A stretch of 64,000 nucleotides of DNA from Arbacia lixula (lineage: Eukaryota; Echinodermata; Echinoidea; Arbacioida; Arbaciidae): positions 1,643,247-1,707,246 of the forward strand of contig OZ022588.1 in assembly GCA_963669155.1 (NCBI GenBank). The letters run 5' to 3'. This document shows positions 36,901 through 42,942 of the stretch, piece by piece. A program made the translations under genes and the position numbers. Numbering within the stretch: the stretch's first letter is position 1; every line of letters begins with the position of its first letter. Under the pieces are notes generated by a model that did not search any database, had not been told where the DNA came from, and was given only the letters and a program-made list of their open reading frames with translations.

Positions 36901-39900
36901 TTCCGATGCAACCTGTTCGGCGACATTGGTGGGCCGCTACTAGATTTGGTCGAGTTGAAACTGTACCGCCAGGGCAGCGTGGTTTATCTTGCACGGTCGG
37001 GCGGTCTCTCAACAGAACTTTGCGTCTCCATTGCCCGGAACTCAGACGGAATCTACATGGGCATCGCCCTCGGTGGTGGACGGTAATGAAATAGGATCTC
37101 AGCCCGTCGTGATAATGTAACACTATTTGTTAAGGCCTGACTAGCGACCTACAGATTTTTTTTTTTTTTTAATTCTTAATGAACAAAAAAACTGAGACCA
37201 TAACATCGGACAACGTATAACAAAAAAATGTTTATGATCAACAAAAGGAACAGAAAAGTTTCAAAAACGTTTACCCTGGTGAACACAAGCATGGGGAGAG
37301 AGATAAAAACAGATGAAAGAAAGAATACTGTGAATACTGTTCAGTGATATCACCACGACTATTAACTACAGCTAGCAGTTATTTCCGTGCTATGTTCTCC
37401 GAACTTTTATCCCGATTTTTACCAGTGGACTAATCGTCGCTCGTCACAATTAACTCTTTATACGTCATGTATGCGTTTTGTCACCAGGGGGGGGGGGGGG
37501 GGGGGGGGCGGGGGGGTTTTCACCAAACTGTTCGTAAGCTAGAAACGATTTTACGCACAACTGGTGACCCTTTCTCGTGACGCTAAATGAGATAATTGTT
37601 CCTACTTTGTTCCTGTTTTAACATAGGTGGGAGCTAAGTTCCAATAATCGTAATTAAATTTGACAGGTCATAAATTTTCCATTCAGAATTTTAATCTATC
37701 AATATCAGATTTAATCTATCAAGATCAAATTCAGCTGATGGGAATCAAAATCATTCAGAATCTGATTTAGCACAAGAGAGTCGTGCGTAATGTCGTAATG
37801 TCAAAACGTTCTTCTTGCCTTTCATATCCATCATGCCTAGATACACCGGATCCGGATTCATGGACCACATCAATCATCTCCATGACAACCCGTCCGTCAA
37901 GTGTTTCATCCTCATTGGGGAGGTGAGTCCAGGGGTTCCTGGGCGCCGTCTTATAATTATAGAGATGCGATTGATCTGACTCAATCGCAAATCCAATCTT
38001 TTGTCTCTAATTTACAAAGTTACGATTGATATCAATACTATTGCAAGTCAAATCGCGACAATCGCAAGTGTTAATAAGACGGGGCTCAGGGTATGTAATG
38101 CAAAGATTGATGGTAATGTGGCATGCGTTCCATACGTTAACTTCGTGTATCTCGGAGTGAGTTCTTTGTTAATACCTCTATATCAGATCAAAGTTATATC
38201 ACCTCCAATGGAAAGTAAACCCTTTGATACGTTGACTTGAACAAAACAAAACGTTTGAGAAAAATCCAACATGTCATAAAGCAGCTCGTTAGGTTTTTTG
38301 TCTTCATCTTATCGCTAGGACTGTAAATAGGCTTTTTAAGTAAGTAAGTGATGATCTGGGAATTGTTTACTTTTTTACCCATGGTTCACAAAAACGATGA
38401 AAATTTAATAAAGTTTGTCATTTCGGACCAAGTGAGTCGCTCATGAATGTTAGTGATCATGGGTCCGTGCTAGTTCTCAAGACATTACCGAGTCTACACT
38501 AGTCTTCAAAGGTTACTGGGGTAAACATACCATACATTACTGTTGCACCTAAAACATGTGGTTTTTCTTAAGAGCTTATTCCACTTCAATCATATAATTT
38601 TTAAAAACAATTTGTACTGCTTTAAAAAAGTATTAATCCATTTTCATTTGACATTTACAAAAATAGGACAAGAAGACAATTCTACAAGATAATTCTGGTG
38701 GTTTTCTTGATTCTATAGGTTGGCGGTCTCGAGGAGTATGAGGTGTGTGAAGCGCTCAAGAAAGGTCACATATCCAAGCCTCTTATCGCCTTCTGCATCG
38801 GTACCTGCACGGAGCTGTACAAACAAGATGTAACCATCACTTTTCCTTGTGTTATTCGTTATTAATACACCATTTTGGTAATGTACTCGCACCTTTTCCT
38901 CAAACTGCGGAGTAACGCGTTATTACATTCACCTGTATTTCGTGATTTAGTTGCAATGGGTGGTTCGCACCACGACTCCCATTAGTTCTTACTTCTCGGC
39001 AAAGATAACATGAATAAATGACTAAATAAATTACTGAACAATGAAAGAATGATGAAAAGATGAAATACTGAAGAATCGATTGATTTTTTTATGAATTGAT
39101 TAACAAATGTTTGGTTTAATTCATAAATTACTGGATCACTTCATCACAAAATTAATAAAATAAAGCATTAACTAATTAATCTATCAAGAATCAATAGATG
39201 AACGGTAAATTATTGATCAATGAAAGGATAAATAAATAATCAATACATACATACATTGATAGATCATGATAAAATAAATTCGTCGCACATAGTACATCAA
39301 TGGCTCGATACAACTCCACCAAGATGTTCTTAGGCTAAGAACGATTTTTCTCACCACTGGTAACCCTTTCTTGTGCTAAATCGGATGCTCAATAATTTTG
39401 ATTCCCATCAGCTTTAAGTTGAAATCTGATCTTAATCAATCAAAATTCTTGTTGTTAACAAGTTTACTATTTTGTAAAATTTGATGAGGATTGTTAGAAA
39501 TTAGCTCCCACTATGTTAAAACAGGAGCACATTGGGTTATCTGAATTAGCACATGAAAGGATCACCAGTCGTGTGTAAAGTCGCACTTAGCTTAAGAACA
39601 GCTTGGTGAAACACCTCGGCCCTGAACGCATTTCAACCCATTTCGTCCCCGTGCAGCCTGCCTACTTCGGTCACACTGGAGGCGGTACAGACAGCGAACG
39701 AGAGGGTGCCGTGGTAAAGAATAACGCTTTGGCCGCAGCGGGCGCTATTGTTCCAGAAACCTTCGACTCTATGGCTGTCAAGCTCGCGTAAGTTCATTTT
39801 AGAATGTGTGTTAGGGGGGGGGGGGGGGGGTCGGGTCTATTAAAAGTATGCGTTTCTTATTTCGAAAAAAAACAACATTTTAAAGTATGCATTGATTGAT

Positions 39901-40617
39901 TTTGGTTTACTTTAATGTCGATGGAAATCGTACTTGGAGCATATTGCCTTTTATTATTTTCCTGTCAAAATAAATGAGAAATATATGATCAAAATCAAAA
40001 TAGGAGAGACCGGTCGTCCTCAAAGAAGATCGTCACTCTCACAAATATTACGCCTGCCGCCTGACGTTGCGACATAACGTCCTAAGCGATCACAAAACCG
40101 AAGAACACTACCTGTTAAAAAAAAACTTTTGATCAATAACTTTTTTTTTCAACTTGTATGATATTTAAACACTGTAAGGGATGTTGATGGACGTCAGAAT
40201 TTGGGGATGCAATTGATACAAAAACCGTGAATTGATATGCCTGCAAAAAAAAAAATCTTTGAATGTTTAGTTGGTTTGTGTACGTCACTTATCTGATTCA
40301 AACATTGCAATACCTATTGGTTTATTGGCCAGATTCATAAAATACATTACCATACAATAACAACATACAATACATTAGCAATAACATTAGCAATAACAAC
40401 ATACAATACATTAGCATACAGTAACAACATACAATACAAACACAGAACAAAAAAGAAATCTTAAAGAATTATTTTGTATTTTTATTTTGACGTGTGTTAC
40501 AGGGAGGTATACGACCAGCTCAGTGTGGAGGGTAAACTCGCACCCATTCACGAACCTGAGGTACCAAGCATACCCCTCAACATGAACGCAGAGAGACGCC
40601 CACCCGTGCTCAGCTAG
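18279..40617 (+). CDS. ACLY-like: ATP-citrate lyase-like protein lacking the citryl-CoA lyase domain (20 exons, 843 aa)
   Basis: Exons: 18279-18428, 22499-22621, 24845-25009, 25856-25947, 27088-27167, 28219-28346, 28761-28879, 29078-29288, 30121-30256, 32268-32377, 33032-33205, 33655-33761, 34404-34456, 35264-35379, 36161-36265, 36859-37082, 37841-37922, 38719-38829, 39657-39787, 40503-40617. All junctions are GT/AG, phases match, and the total is 2532 bp. It tracks human ACLY (1101 aa) through the ATP-grasp, citrate-binding, CoA-binding and phosphohistidine domains. It stops where the citrate synthase-like domain (about human 836-1101) would begin. Retained: IKRRGK, IIEPFV, LDLAA, GEVGG and FGHTGG (His768). 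Changed: human Glu599 to Gly597, Arg379 to Thr380, Asn346 to Asp343. Such a protein could make an acyl-phosphate or acyl-CoA but could not cleave citryl-CoA by itself. ACLY tetramerises through the missing domain, so its assembly should differ. It could be an acid-thiol ligase for another substrate or a pseudo-enzyme. Confidence 0.92.
18490..18560. repeat. C-run and CT microsatellite
   Basis: A run of about 16 C is followed by (CT)n and CTCTCC variants, just inside intron 1. Confidence 0.95.
18826..19195. repeat. Foldback element, family A, partial copy
   Basis: Shares GATAATTGATTCAGAACACA and TCATTAATAATGCATGATGC with the other family A copies. The left arm is truncated. Confidence 0.7.
19290..19790. 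repeat. Dispersed repeat, family G, partial copy
   Basis: Contains GATGCAGATTTATT and the AATGTTCCGCATTATATTCC segment also found near 8750. Confidence 0.5.
19905..20645. repeat. Family A foldback interrupted by a family F element
   Basis: Family A sequence runs to about 20265. It is interrupted by a complete family F copy (20266-20609), then resumes with TTTTTCAAAAGTGTCAAAG. This is direct evidence that F inserted into A. Confidence 0.75.
20266..20609. repeat. Inverted-repeat element, family F, copy 2 (nested)
   Basis: Ends AATAAGCCATTTCGTAATTG and GTAATTACGAAATGGTCTAT. The interior is very similar to copy 1 at 14559-14907, suggesting recent activity. Confidence 0.85.
21330..21605. repeat. 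Family A foldback, left half, truncated by a family B copy
   Basis: The left arm runs from CTGTTAACACTTTAAG to GCACACA-like sequence and breaks at about 21605, where a family B end starts. Confidence 0.65.
21606..21819. repeat. Family B MITE, copy 3
   Basis: Starts with TATGAGCATGTTACCAAGGC and ends TGACGTCACACTTCGGTACT. The core AGTGTCCGGCATTCC is in inverted orientation relative to copy 1. Confidence 0.7.
22180..22353. mobile_element. TA-flanked MITE (mariner/Tc1 type)
   Basis: A 174-bp element. The left end is CAGTGAAACCTGTCTATAGT and the right end is its complement (...GACGGGTTTGACTG), with TA on both sides inside a (TA)n microsatellite. Internal GTCTATAGTGGCC motifs are repeated in both orientations. 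No ORF. Confidence 0.8.
22499..22621 (+). CDS. ACLY-like: ACLY-like exon 2 (ATP-grasp start)
   Basis: Residues 51-91. SLVVKPDQGIKRRGKLGLL parallels human LVVKPDQLIKRRGKLGLV; the Lys and RRG contact ATP in ACLY. The acceptor is the first of two nearby AGs (GATAG/AGT), chosen because it keeps the frame. Donor CTG/GTATTT. Confidence 0.9.
22793..23741. repeat. Long inverted-repeat element carrying a nested insertion
   Basis: The outer ends TTAAAGGGTGACTAAATTAG and CTAATTTAGTAACCCTTTAA are complementary. The inner arms ACGCACGCCTCCAGTGACGT and GATGTCACTGGAGGCGTGCG also pair. The right arm is interrupted at about 23248-23692 by a family F-like element. Confidence 0.75.
23248..23692. repeat. Family F-related element nested in another repeat
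   Basis: The left end AATAAGCCAGTTCGTAATTA matches family F. The interior differs and carries AAGGTCATAGTGACCAAAC twice, near each end. Confidence 0.6.
24845..25009 (+). CDS. ACLY-like: ACLY-like exon 3 (ATP-grasp)
   Basis: Residues 92-146. RTFIIEPFVKHD carries the ATP-grasp Glu (human Glu118), followed by YPHGGVDVGDVENK, matching human HHEGGVDVGDVDAK. Acceptor CACCCAG, donor AAG/GTGAGT. Confidence 0.93.
25317..25833. repeat. Foldback element, family E
   Basis: The left arm TTAAAGGTCCCCTGTCATCA is complementary to the right arm GATGACAGGGGCCCTTTAA. Arms of about 130 bp include CACTAACTGTTAAATGGAAA and its complement. A fragment of the same family lies at about 13493-13530. Intronic. Confidence 0.85.
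25856..25947 (+). CDS. ACLY-like: ACLY-like exon 4
   Basis: Residues 147-177. ALRLLVRSQDRISENDIQDA corresponds to the human KLLVGVDEKLNPEDIKKHL helix region and is divergent. Acceptor AATACAG, donor GG/GTAAGC. Confidence 0.85.
27088..27167 (+). CDS. ACLY-like: ACLY-like exon 5
   Basis: Residues 177-203. KLASFILDLLKVYQDMHFTL then LEINPL; the EINPL motif is diagnostic of the ACLY / succinyl-CoA synthetase beta family. Acceptor CACGCAG, donor G/GTACGT. Confidence 0.92.
27414..27635. mobile_element. 222-bp MITE with TA target duplication
   Basis: Terminal inverted repeats CACTGCGGCTCAAAGGAATT and AATTCCTTTGAGCTGTAGTG are flanked by TA. Inner arms GGGAAGGAGCCTC / GAGGCTCCTTCCC and GTCCAGTTC / GAACTGGAC also pair. 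Tc1/mariner-like and non-autonomous. Confidence 0.85.
28219..28346 (+). CDS. ACLY-like: ACLY-like exon 6
   Basis: Residues 204-246. PLDLAAILDTKAT matches human VLDLAAKVDATA with the metal/ATP Asp (human Asp216). VEFPVPFGRL matches IEFPPPFGRE. Acceptor GTTTGCAG, donor GAG/GTGAGG. Confidence 0.93.
28405..28665. repeat. Family A foldback, left-arm fragment
   Basis: Shares GTAATAATCTTGGAATATTT and ATTTGTGTGTATG with the other family A copies; it ends about 95 bp before exon 7. Confidence 0.65.
28761..28879 (+). CDS. ACLY-like: ACLY-like exon 7
   Basis: Residues 247-286. VKLTVLNREARIWPAISGGG matches human [20 protein letters not shown], the end of the ATP-grasp domain. Acceptor TTTTACAG, donor GG/GTAAGT. 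Confidence 0.93.
29078..29288 (+). CDS. ACLY-like: ACLY-like exon 8 (citrate-site half)
   Basis: Residues 286-356. CYAQFSGPL keeps the Ser-Gly equivalent to human Gly309. NPDGKVLVTGSQAIDVTT aligns without gaps to HPDGKILIIGGSIANFT, so human Asn346 is Asp343 and Thr348 is kept (Thr345). Acceptor TCTTGCAG, donor GTG/GTAGGT. Confidence 0.92.
30121..30256 (+). CDS. ACLY-like: ACLY-like exon 9 (Arg379 position altered)
   Basis: Residues 357-401. DEYKERLIEHKASIYIRTT corresponds to human RDYQGPLKEHEVTIFVRRG. Tyr364 is conserved (Tyr365), but the second Arg (human Arg379, a citrate contact) is Thr380. The following loop is longer than in human. Acceptor CGTTCTCAG, donor G/GTACGA. Confidence 0.92.
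30333..30503. repeat. Palindromic MITE in intron 9
   Basis: About 170 bp. The ends TTGAGGCCATCGCAGACGAC and TTGTCTGCGATGGTCTTCAA are complementary, as are inner GACTG/CAGTC-type arms. No ORF. Confidence 0.8.
30728..30968. repeat. Purine-rich GA/GGGA microsatellite
   Basis: About 240 bp of GAGA, GGGGA and GACAGGCAGG units, with an internal approximate duplication of GTGAGAGGGAGACAGGCAGG. Apparent long ORFs here are low complexity and not genes. Confidence 0.95.
31549..32215. mobile_element. Non-autonomous Tc1 / Sleeping Beauty-like element in intron 9
   Basis: The left end AGTTGAGGCCAGAAGTTTAC followed by ATACACC strongly resembles the Tc1-like Sleeping Beauty terminal repeat. The right end GGTGTATGTAAACTTATGGT followed by CTTAACTC is its complement. 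TA flanks both sides (31547-31548 and 32216-32217). The 667-bp interior has no transposase ORF. Confidence 0.88.
32268..32377 (+). CDS. ACLY-like: ACLY-like exon 10
   Basis: Residues 402-438. GIPVYVFGGEVPIKDIIGYA then LGRE matches human [22 protein letters not shown], the end of the citrate-binding half. Acceptor TTTTTTTAATTAG lies only about 50 bp after the Tc1-like element. Donor CAG/GTAAGA. Confidence 0.92.
32850..32968. repeat. Small palindromic repeat, family H, copy 1
   Basis: Contains GAGTTGCGATTGATCTGAAT and partial complements. Related copies lie at 37958-38090 and 48945-49090. Confidence 0.6.
33032..33205 (+). CDS. ACLY-like: ACLY-like exon 11 (Asn-Gly-Thr linker)
   Basis: Residues 439-496, the disordered linker between the two halves of the synthetase. 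It contains five in-frame NGT units coded by a 9-bp minisatellite (AATGGAACC variants), then NGNGTT and QQNGNIRRSLNPDD. The human linker here carries regulatory phosphoserines, which are not preserved; IRRSL is a possible basophilic-kinase site (inference). The acceptor CCGAAG is weak, so the exon start is less certain. Donor AGG/GTACAA. Confidence 0.78.
33655..33761 (+). CDS. ACLY-like: ACLY-like exon 12
   Basis: Residues 497-532. NIVGFDYVCSRETPSIAAIV matches human [20 protein letters not shown], the start of the CoA-binding half. Acceptor CATGCCAG, donor AG/GTTAGT. A CT/TTC-rich tract precedes it in the intron. Confidence 0.94.
34404..34456 (+). CDS. ACLY-like: ACLY-like exon 13 (53-bp small exon)
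   Basis: Residues 532-549. SEDGEETYPWGEDTIAIP corresponds to human KQKFYWGHKEILIP. Acceptor TTCACTTCAG, donor G/GTAAGT. Confidence 0.9.
35264..35379 (+). CDS. ACLY-like: ACLY-like exon 14
   Basis: Residues 550-588. VYGSLADALSRHHDVTVVLN corresponds to human [20 protein letters not shown]. The acceptor CATATGCAG was chosen over the in-frame sequence further upstream because it gives a gapless IPV junction. Donor CAG/GTAGGA. Confidence 0.9.
35484..35715. repeat. Family B MITE, copy 4 (best preserved)
   Basis: 232 bp. The left TAGAGAACCGAAGTGTGACG and right CACCACTCTGATTCTCCATTA ends are complementary. The inner GTCAAGACAACTGGTTCTAA pairs with TTAGAGCCAGTTGTCTTGAC. Confidence 0.85.
35908..36058. 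repeat. Family C foldback, single arm
   Basis: AAAGGGGCCGTTCACC-type start, then ATCCGTCAAAGGATAAGAAA and GTCACGTGCGA as in the other family C left arms. The partner arm is missing. It ends about 100 bp before exon 15. Confidence 0.65.
36161..36265 (+). CDS. ACLY-like: ACLY-like exon 15 (catalytic Glu599 replaced by Gly)
   Basis: Residues 589-623. VRCILMMVGHISERQSRDLI aligns without gaps to human [20 protein letters not shown], anchored by the following MIGP/IIGP. Human Glu599, the catalytic glutamate also conserved in succinyl-CoA synthetase alpha (TEGIP), is Gly597, followed by His598. Acceptor CTCAAAG after a C/T tract; donor TCG/GTGAGA. Confidence 0.93.
36400..36660. repeat. Probable LINE/SINE 3' tail (minus orientation)
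   Basis: TTTCATTTCATTTATTTATTTAG followed by AT-rich sequence with GAGCGAGGCCCTTTACATAA resembles the 3' end of a retroposon. No RT coding is visible. Confidence 0.35.
36859..37082 (+). CDS. ACLY-like: ACLY-like exon 16 (RSGG nucleotide/CoA region)
   Basis: Residues 624-698. GSFRCNLFGDIGGPLLD, then YRQGSVVYLARSGGLSTEL and GIYMGIALGGGR, parallel human GCFKIGNTGGMLDN, YRPGSVAYVSRSGGMSNEL and GVYEGVAIGGDR. About five extra residues follow the IGP motif. Acceptor TTCCTCAG, donor CG/GTAATG. Confidence 0.94.
37488..37517. repeat. G-run (G-quadruplex potential)
   Basis: About 22 consecutive G, then C and seven more G, in intron 16. Confidence 0.9.
37518..37810. repeat. Inverted-repeat element, family I, copy 1
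   Basis: The left end TTTTCACCAAACTGTTCGTA then CGCACAACTGGTGACCC, and a right part with GAGTCGTGCGTAATGTCG, match the copy at 39306-39614. The right end is degraded. Confidence 0.6.
37841..37922 (+). CDS. ACLY-like: ACLY-like exon 17
   Basis: Residues 698-725. RYTGSGFMDHINHLHDNPSV then FILIGE; Glu725 is the equivalent of the conserved GEIGG glutamate (human Glu718). Acceptor CATGCCTAG, donor GAG/GTGAGT. Confidence 0.93.
37958..38090. repeat. Family H palindromic repeat, copy 2
   Basis: GATGCGATTGATCTGACTCA with partial complements; similar to 32850-32968 and 48945-49090. Confidence 0.6.
38719..38829 (+). CDS. ACLY-like: ACLY-like exon 18
   Basis: Residues 726-762. VGGLEEYEVCEALKKGHISK then FCIGTC parallels human [20 protein letters not shown] and WCIGTC. 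Acceptor TTCTATAG, donor GAT/GTAACC. Confidence 0.92.
39306..39614. repeat. Inverted-repeat element, family I, copy 2
   Basis: The left CACCAAGATGTTCTTAGGCT and right TTAGCTTAAGAACAGCTTGG ends are complementary, with inner ACCACTGGTAACC / GGATCACCAGT arms. It ends about 40 bp before the exon 19 acceptor. Confidence 0.8.
39657..39787 (+). CDS. ACLY-like: ACLY-like exon 19 (phosphohistidine)
   Basis: Residues 763-806. YFGHTGGGTDSE carries His768, equivalent to human His760 in FGHAGA, which carries the phosphoryl group. VVKNNALAAAGAIVPETFD matches the human CoA-region VAKNQALKEAGVFVPRSFD. Acceptor CCCGTGCAG, donor GC/GTAAGT. Confidence 0.94.
39788..40502. other. Intron 19
   Basis: Contains a G-run at 39816-39830 and degenerate tandem repeats of AACATACAATACATTAGC at about 40350-40440. 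No extra exon is seen. Confidence 0.6.
40503..40617 (+). CDS. ACLY-like: ACLY-like exon 20 (premature domain end)
   Basis: Residues 806-843. EVYDQLSVEGKLAPIHEPEV parallels human SVYEDLVANGVIVPAQEV. The exon then reads PSIPLNMNAERRPPVLS and stops at TAG (40615-40617). The human linker at the same place continues into the citrate synthase-like domain. GAG/GTACCA at 40560/40561 is a possible alternative donor in phase 0. Confidence 0.92.
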
Positions 40618-41600
40618 GACTTGAACGTCCCACCTTCATTAAGTTCACCCGAGATGCGAGAACATTCTCGGCTCACATGGAACAAGCAACGCATGTCCAC
40701 TATAACTAAGAATAATATCATATTTACAAATGGAGCTGTACAATGTTTTATAAAGCGAGGACAGAATCGCAGTGTAATATTAATTATGCATTATTTATTT
40801 GGATTAAATGGTATCTTCGGGTACATATACATAATTCGTATAATAACTTGAATATGTAACATTTAAAAATATCTTCATATCTTTGTTAGATATGTGAGTC
40901 CTCTATTTTGTTTCTATTGTAATTTAATCTACAAGAACAATGTCAAATGTTGTCGAAATTTGGGAAGTAGAATGAAATAAACGTATTAAGGAAATAAAAA
41001 GGGGAAATTGAATTTACAAACATGAAATAGAGGAGAAAACAAAAAGTTACAAGGAACGATCTGTTAATTTTCGTCATGTTTCTGATTTGAGTCATTGCAA
41101 GATGGAATTATTTAAACACTCTGGATACTGATACATGTATTATTGTTTTTATTCACAACAACATATTTTTGTATAACAATAGGAGCACTGAAAAATTACT
41201 CCCCAAATTATCTAAGATATCTGAGTATAGATGTGTGAATACGCGTTCCAATTATGGACCTATAGTGCTAGTCAAATTTGGTCCTTATAGTAAGCATATT
41301 TGGCCAAATACAAGTTTCAACATCTGTGCTGACTAGATAAAAAGATGAATATTGAATACGTTGTCATTATGATATAAAGTATACAAATTATTTTATATTC
41401 TGCGAGCATCAATTGACCAATCGCGTTCCTAGAATACTTATGAATATTCATAGAATGGATATAAATTTGTTTATACTATCTCTACAATGATATATTTACA
41501 TGTATATAAATGATTATACTACTTGTTTAAGACAAGTATTGAAGACGAAGACTTACTATGAACATGATGAATAAAGCGTATTGTGACCACAGTTGAGGTG
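40618..41600 (+). other. ACLY-like: Probable 3' UTR of the ACLY-like gene
   Basis: AT-rich and non-coding. AATAAA occurs at 40976-40981, 40993-40998 and 41570-41575. Confidence 0.55.
40976..40998 (+). promoter_or_regulatory. ACLY-like: Candidate polyadenylation signals
   Basis: Two AATAAA hexamers about 17 bp apart, roughly 360 bp after the stop codon; a third lies at 41570. Confidence 0.5.
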
Positions 41601-42236
41601 CCAAATGTCGCTTGGCGCTGGCAATGAAAAGTCATAAGTTTTACATTAAAGATTTATAAATTTCTTTAAAAAAACACCCAAAAAACAAAGTTTAAGTAAA
41701 GTATTCAGTTTAAAAACTAAAGAGCATGAGTATGTTTTCAGAATTTCTCCTGCTTACAGTTTAATGACAACTTTTGTTCTTCTTCAAATTCTCTTCCCAC
41801 TTAGATTTAACAGATCTCGAAATCTTGTAAATTCCTAAGTTTCATCTACACTGTAAGATGTATATCAATATTGAAAGAATATTATACAAATATATGGTAA
41901 TGATTTTATCACATGTTCGTTGATTATCTATTTCGGTATGTGGGTATTATTCCATATTTTGAATGGAATGTCAGCTATTAAAGGACTGAATATCGTGTTA
42001 TTATTCAGTGTATATCAATAACGAGGCTCAAATTCCTTTGCCTTTGTATTTCCTAGTTAGTGCTGTTTGTATACCTGTGTGTGTTTGCAAAGTGATCACG
42101 TGGTACTCACAATGCTGCCACCACAACCACATACTGCAGTGGCTCTTTAAAAGAGGGCTAGATGAGTTTTTCTTTCAATTTCTCCTTCTCACCCCCTCCT
42201 CTATCTTTCTCCCTCCCGCCTCTCTTTTCCCTTTTA

Positions 42237-42237
<1 letters not shown>

Positions 42238-42286
<49 letters not shown>
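42238..42286. repeat. (CT)n microsatellite
   Basis: About 45 bp of near-perfect CT dinucleotides. Confidence 0.95.
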
Positions 42287-42289
<3 letters not shown>

Positions 42290-42782
42290 CTCTACAGTGA
42301 CATAGAAAATGACACGTCCATGAAAATATTTTATGTAATCTTTCCTAAACCATTTTAATTATATACATGTATTTACAAATCTCTGTACAATCATTACGCG
42401 CGATGTTGCATAAAATCCAAACATTATCTAAGATAATTTCAGAAATTTAATAACATAACGCACATCAGTTGCTTGTAACAATATTGACATTAAAAACACG
42501 AAATGATCACAGCCTTTGCCCAACGTATGCTCAATTACCGTCAAAAAAAGTAACGCCATAGTGTATACGTGTAGCACCTCTATGCAATAATATTCACCGA
42601 TTGCCTTATTCTCAATAACACGCGTGAAACCAACCATGCTACCGATCAATACTAAAACTATCGTATTCAAAGGTTTCAAATTATGGCACACCAATATAAA
42701 AACGAGGATAATATGAATCTACGATCGTGAACAAATAATGATAAATAATAATAACGCACGAACAAGACTAGTATTTTCTCCA

Positions 42783-42942
42783 GGGTCCCGTTTCATAAAA
42801 CTTACCATTAACGATACTCTGATATAAATGGTAACTATCATGGCAACATCGCTCAAAAGCCTATCAAATTCAAGGTTTCCATAGAAGTTGCCATCGATAG
42901 CAAAGTCACCATCAATGGTAAGGTTTGCAACAGGGCCCAGGT
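42783..42942. repeat. Palindromic MITE, family D, copy 1
   Basis: About 160 bp. The ends GGGTCCCGTTTCATAAAACT and GGTTTGCAACAGGGCCC are complementary in part, as are inner ACCATTAACG/CACCATCAATGG arms. A second full copy lies at 54779-54940 and a partial one at 53993-54100. Confidence 0.75.
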
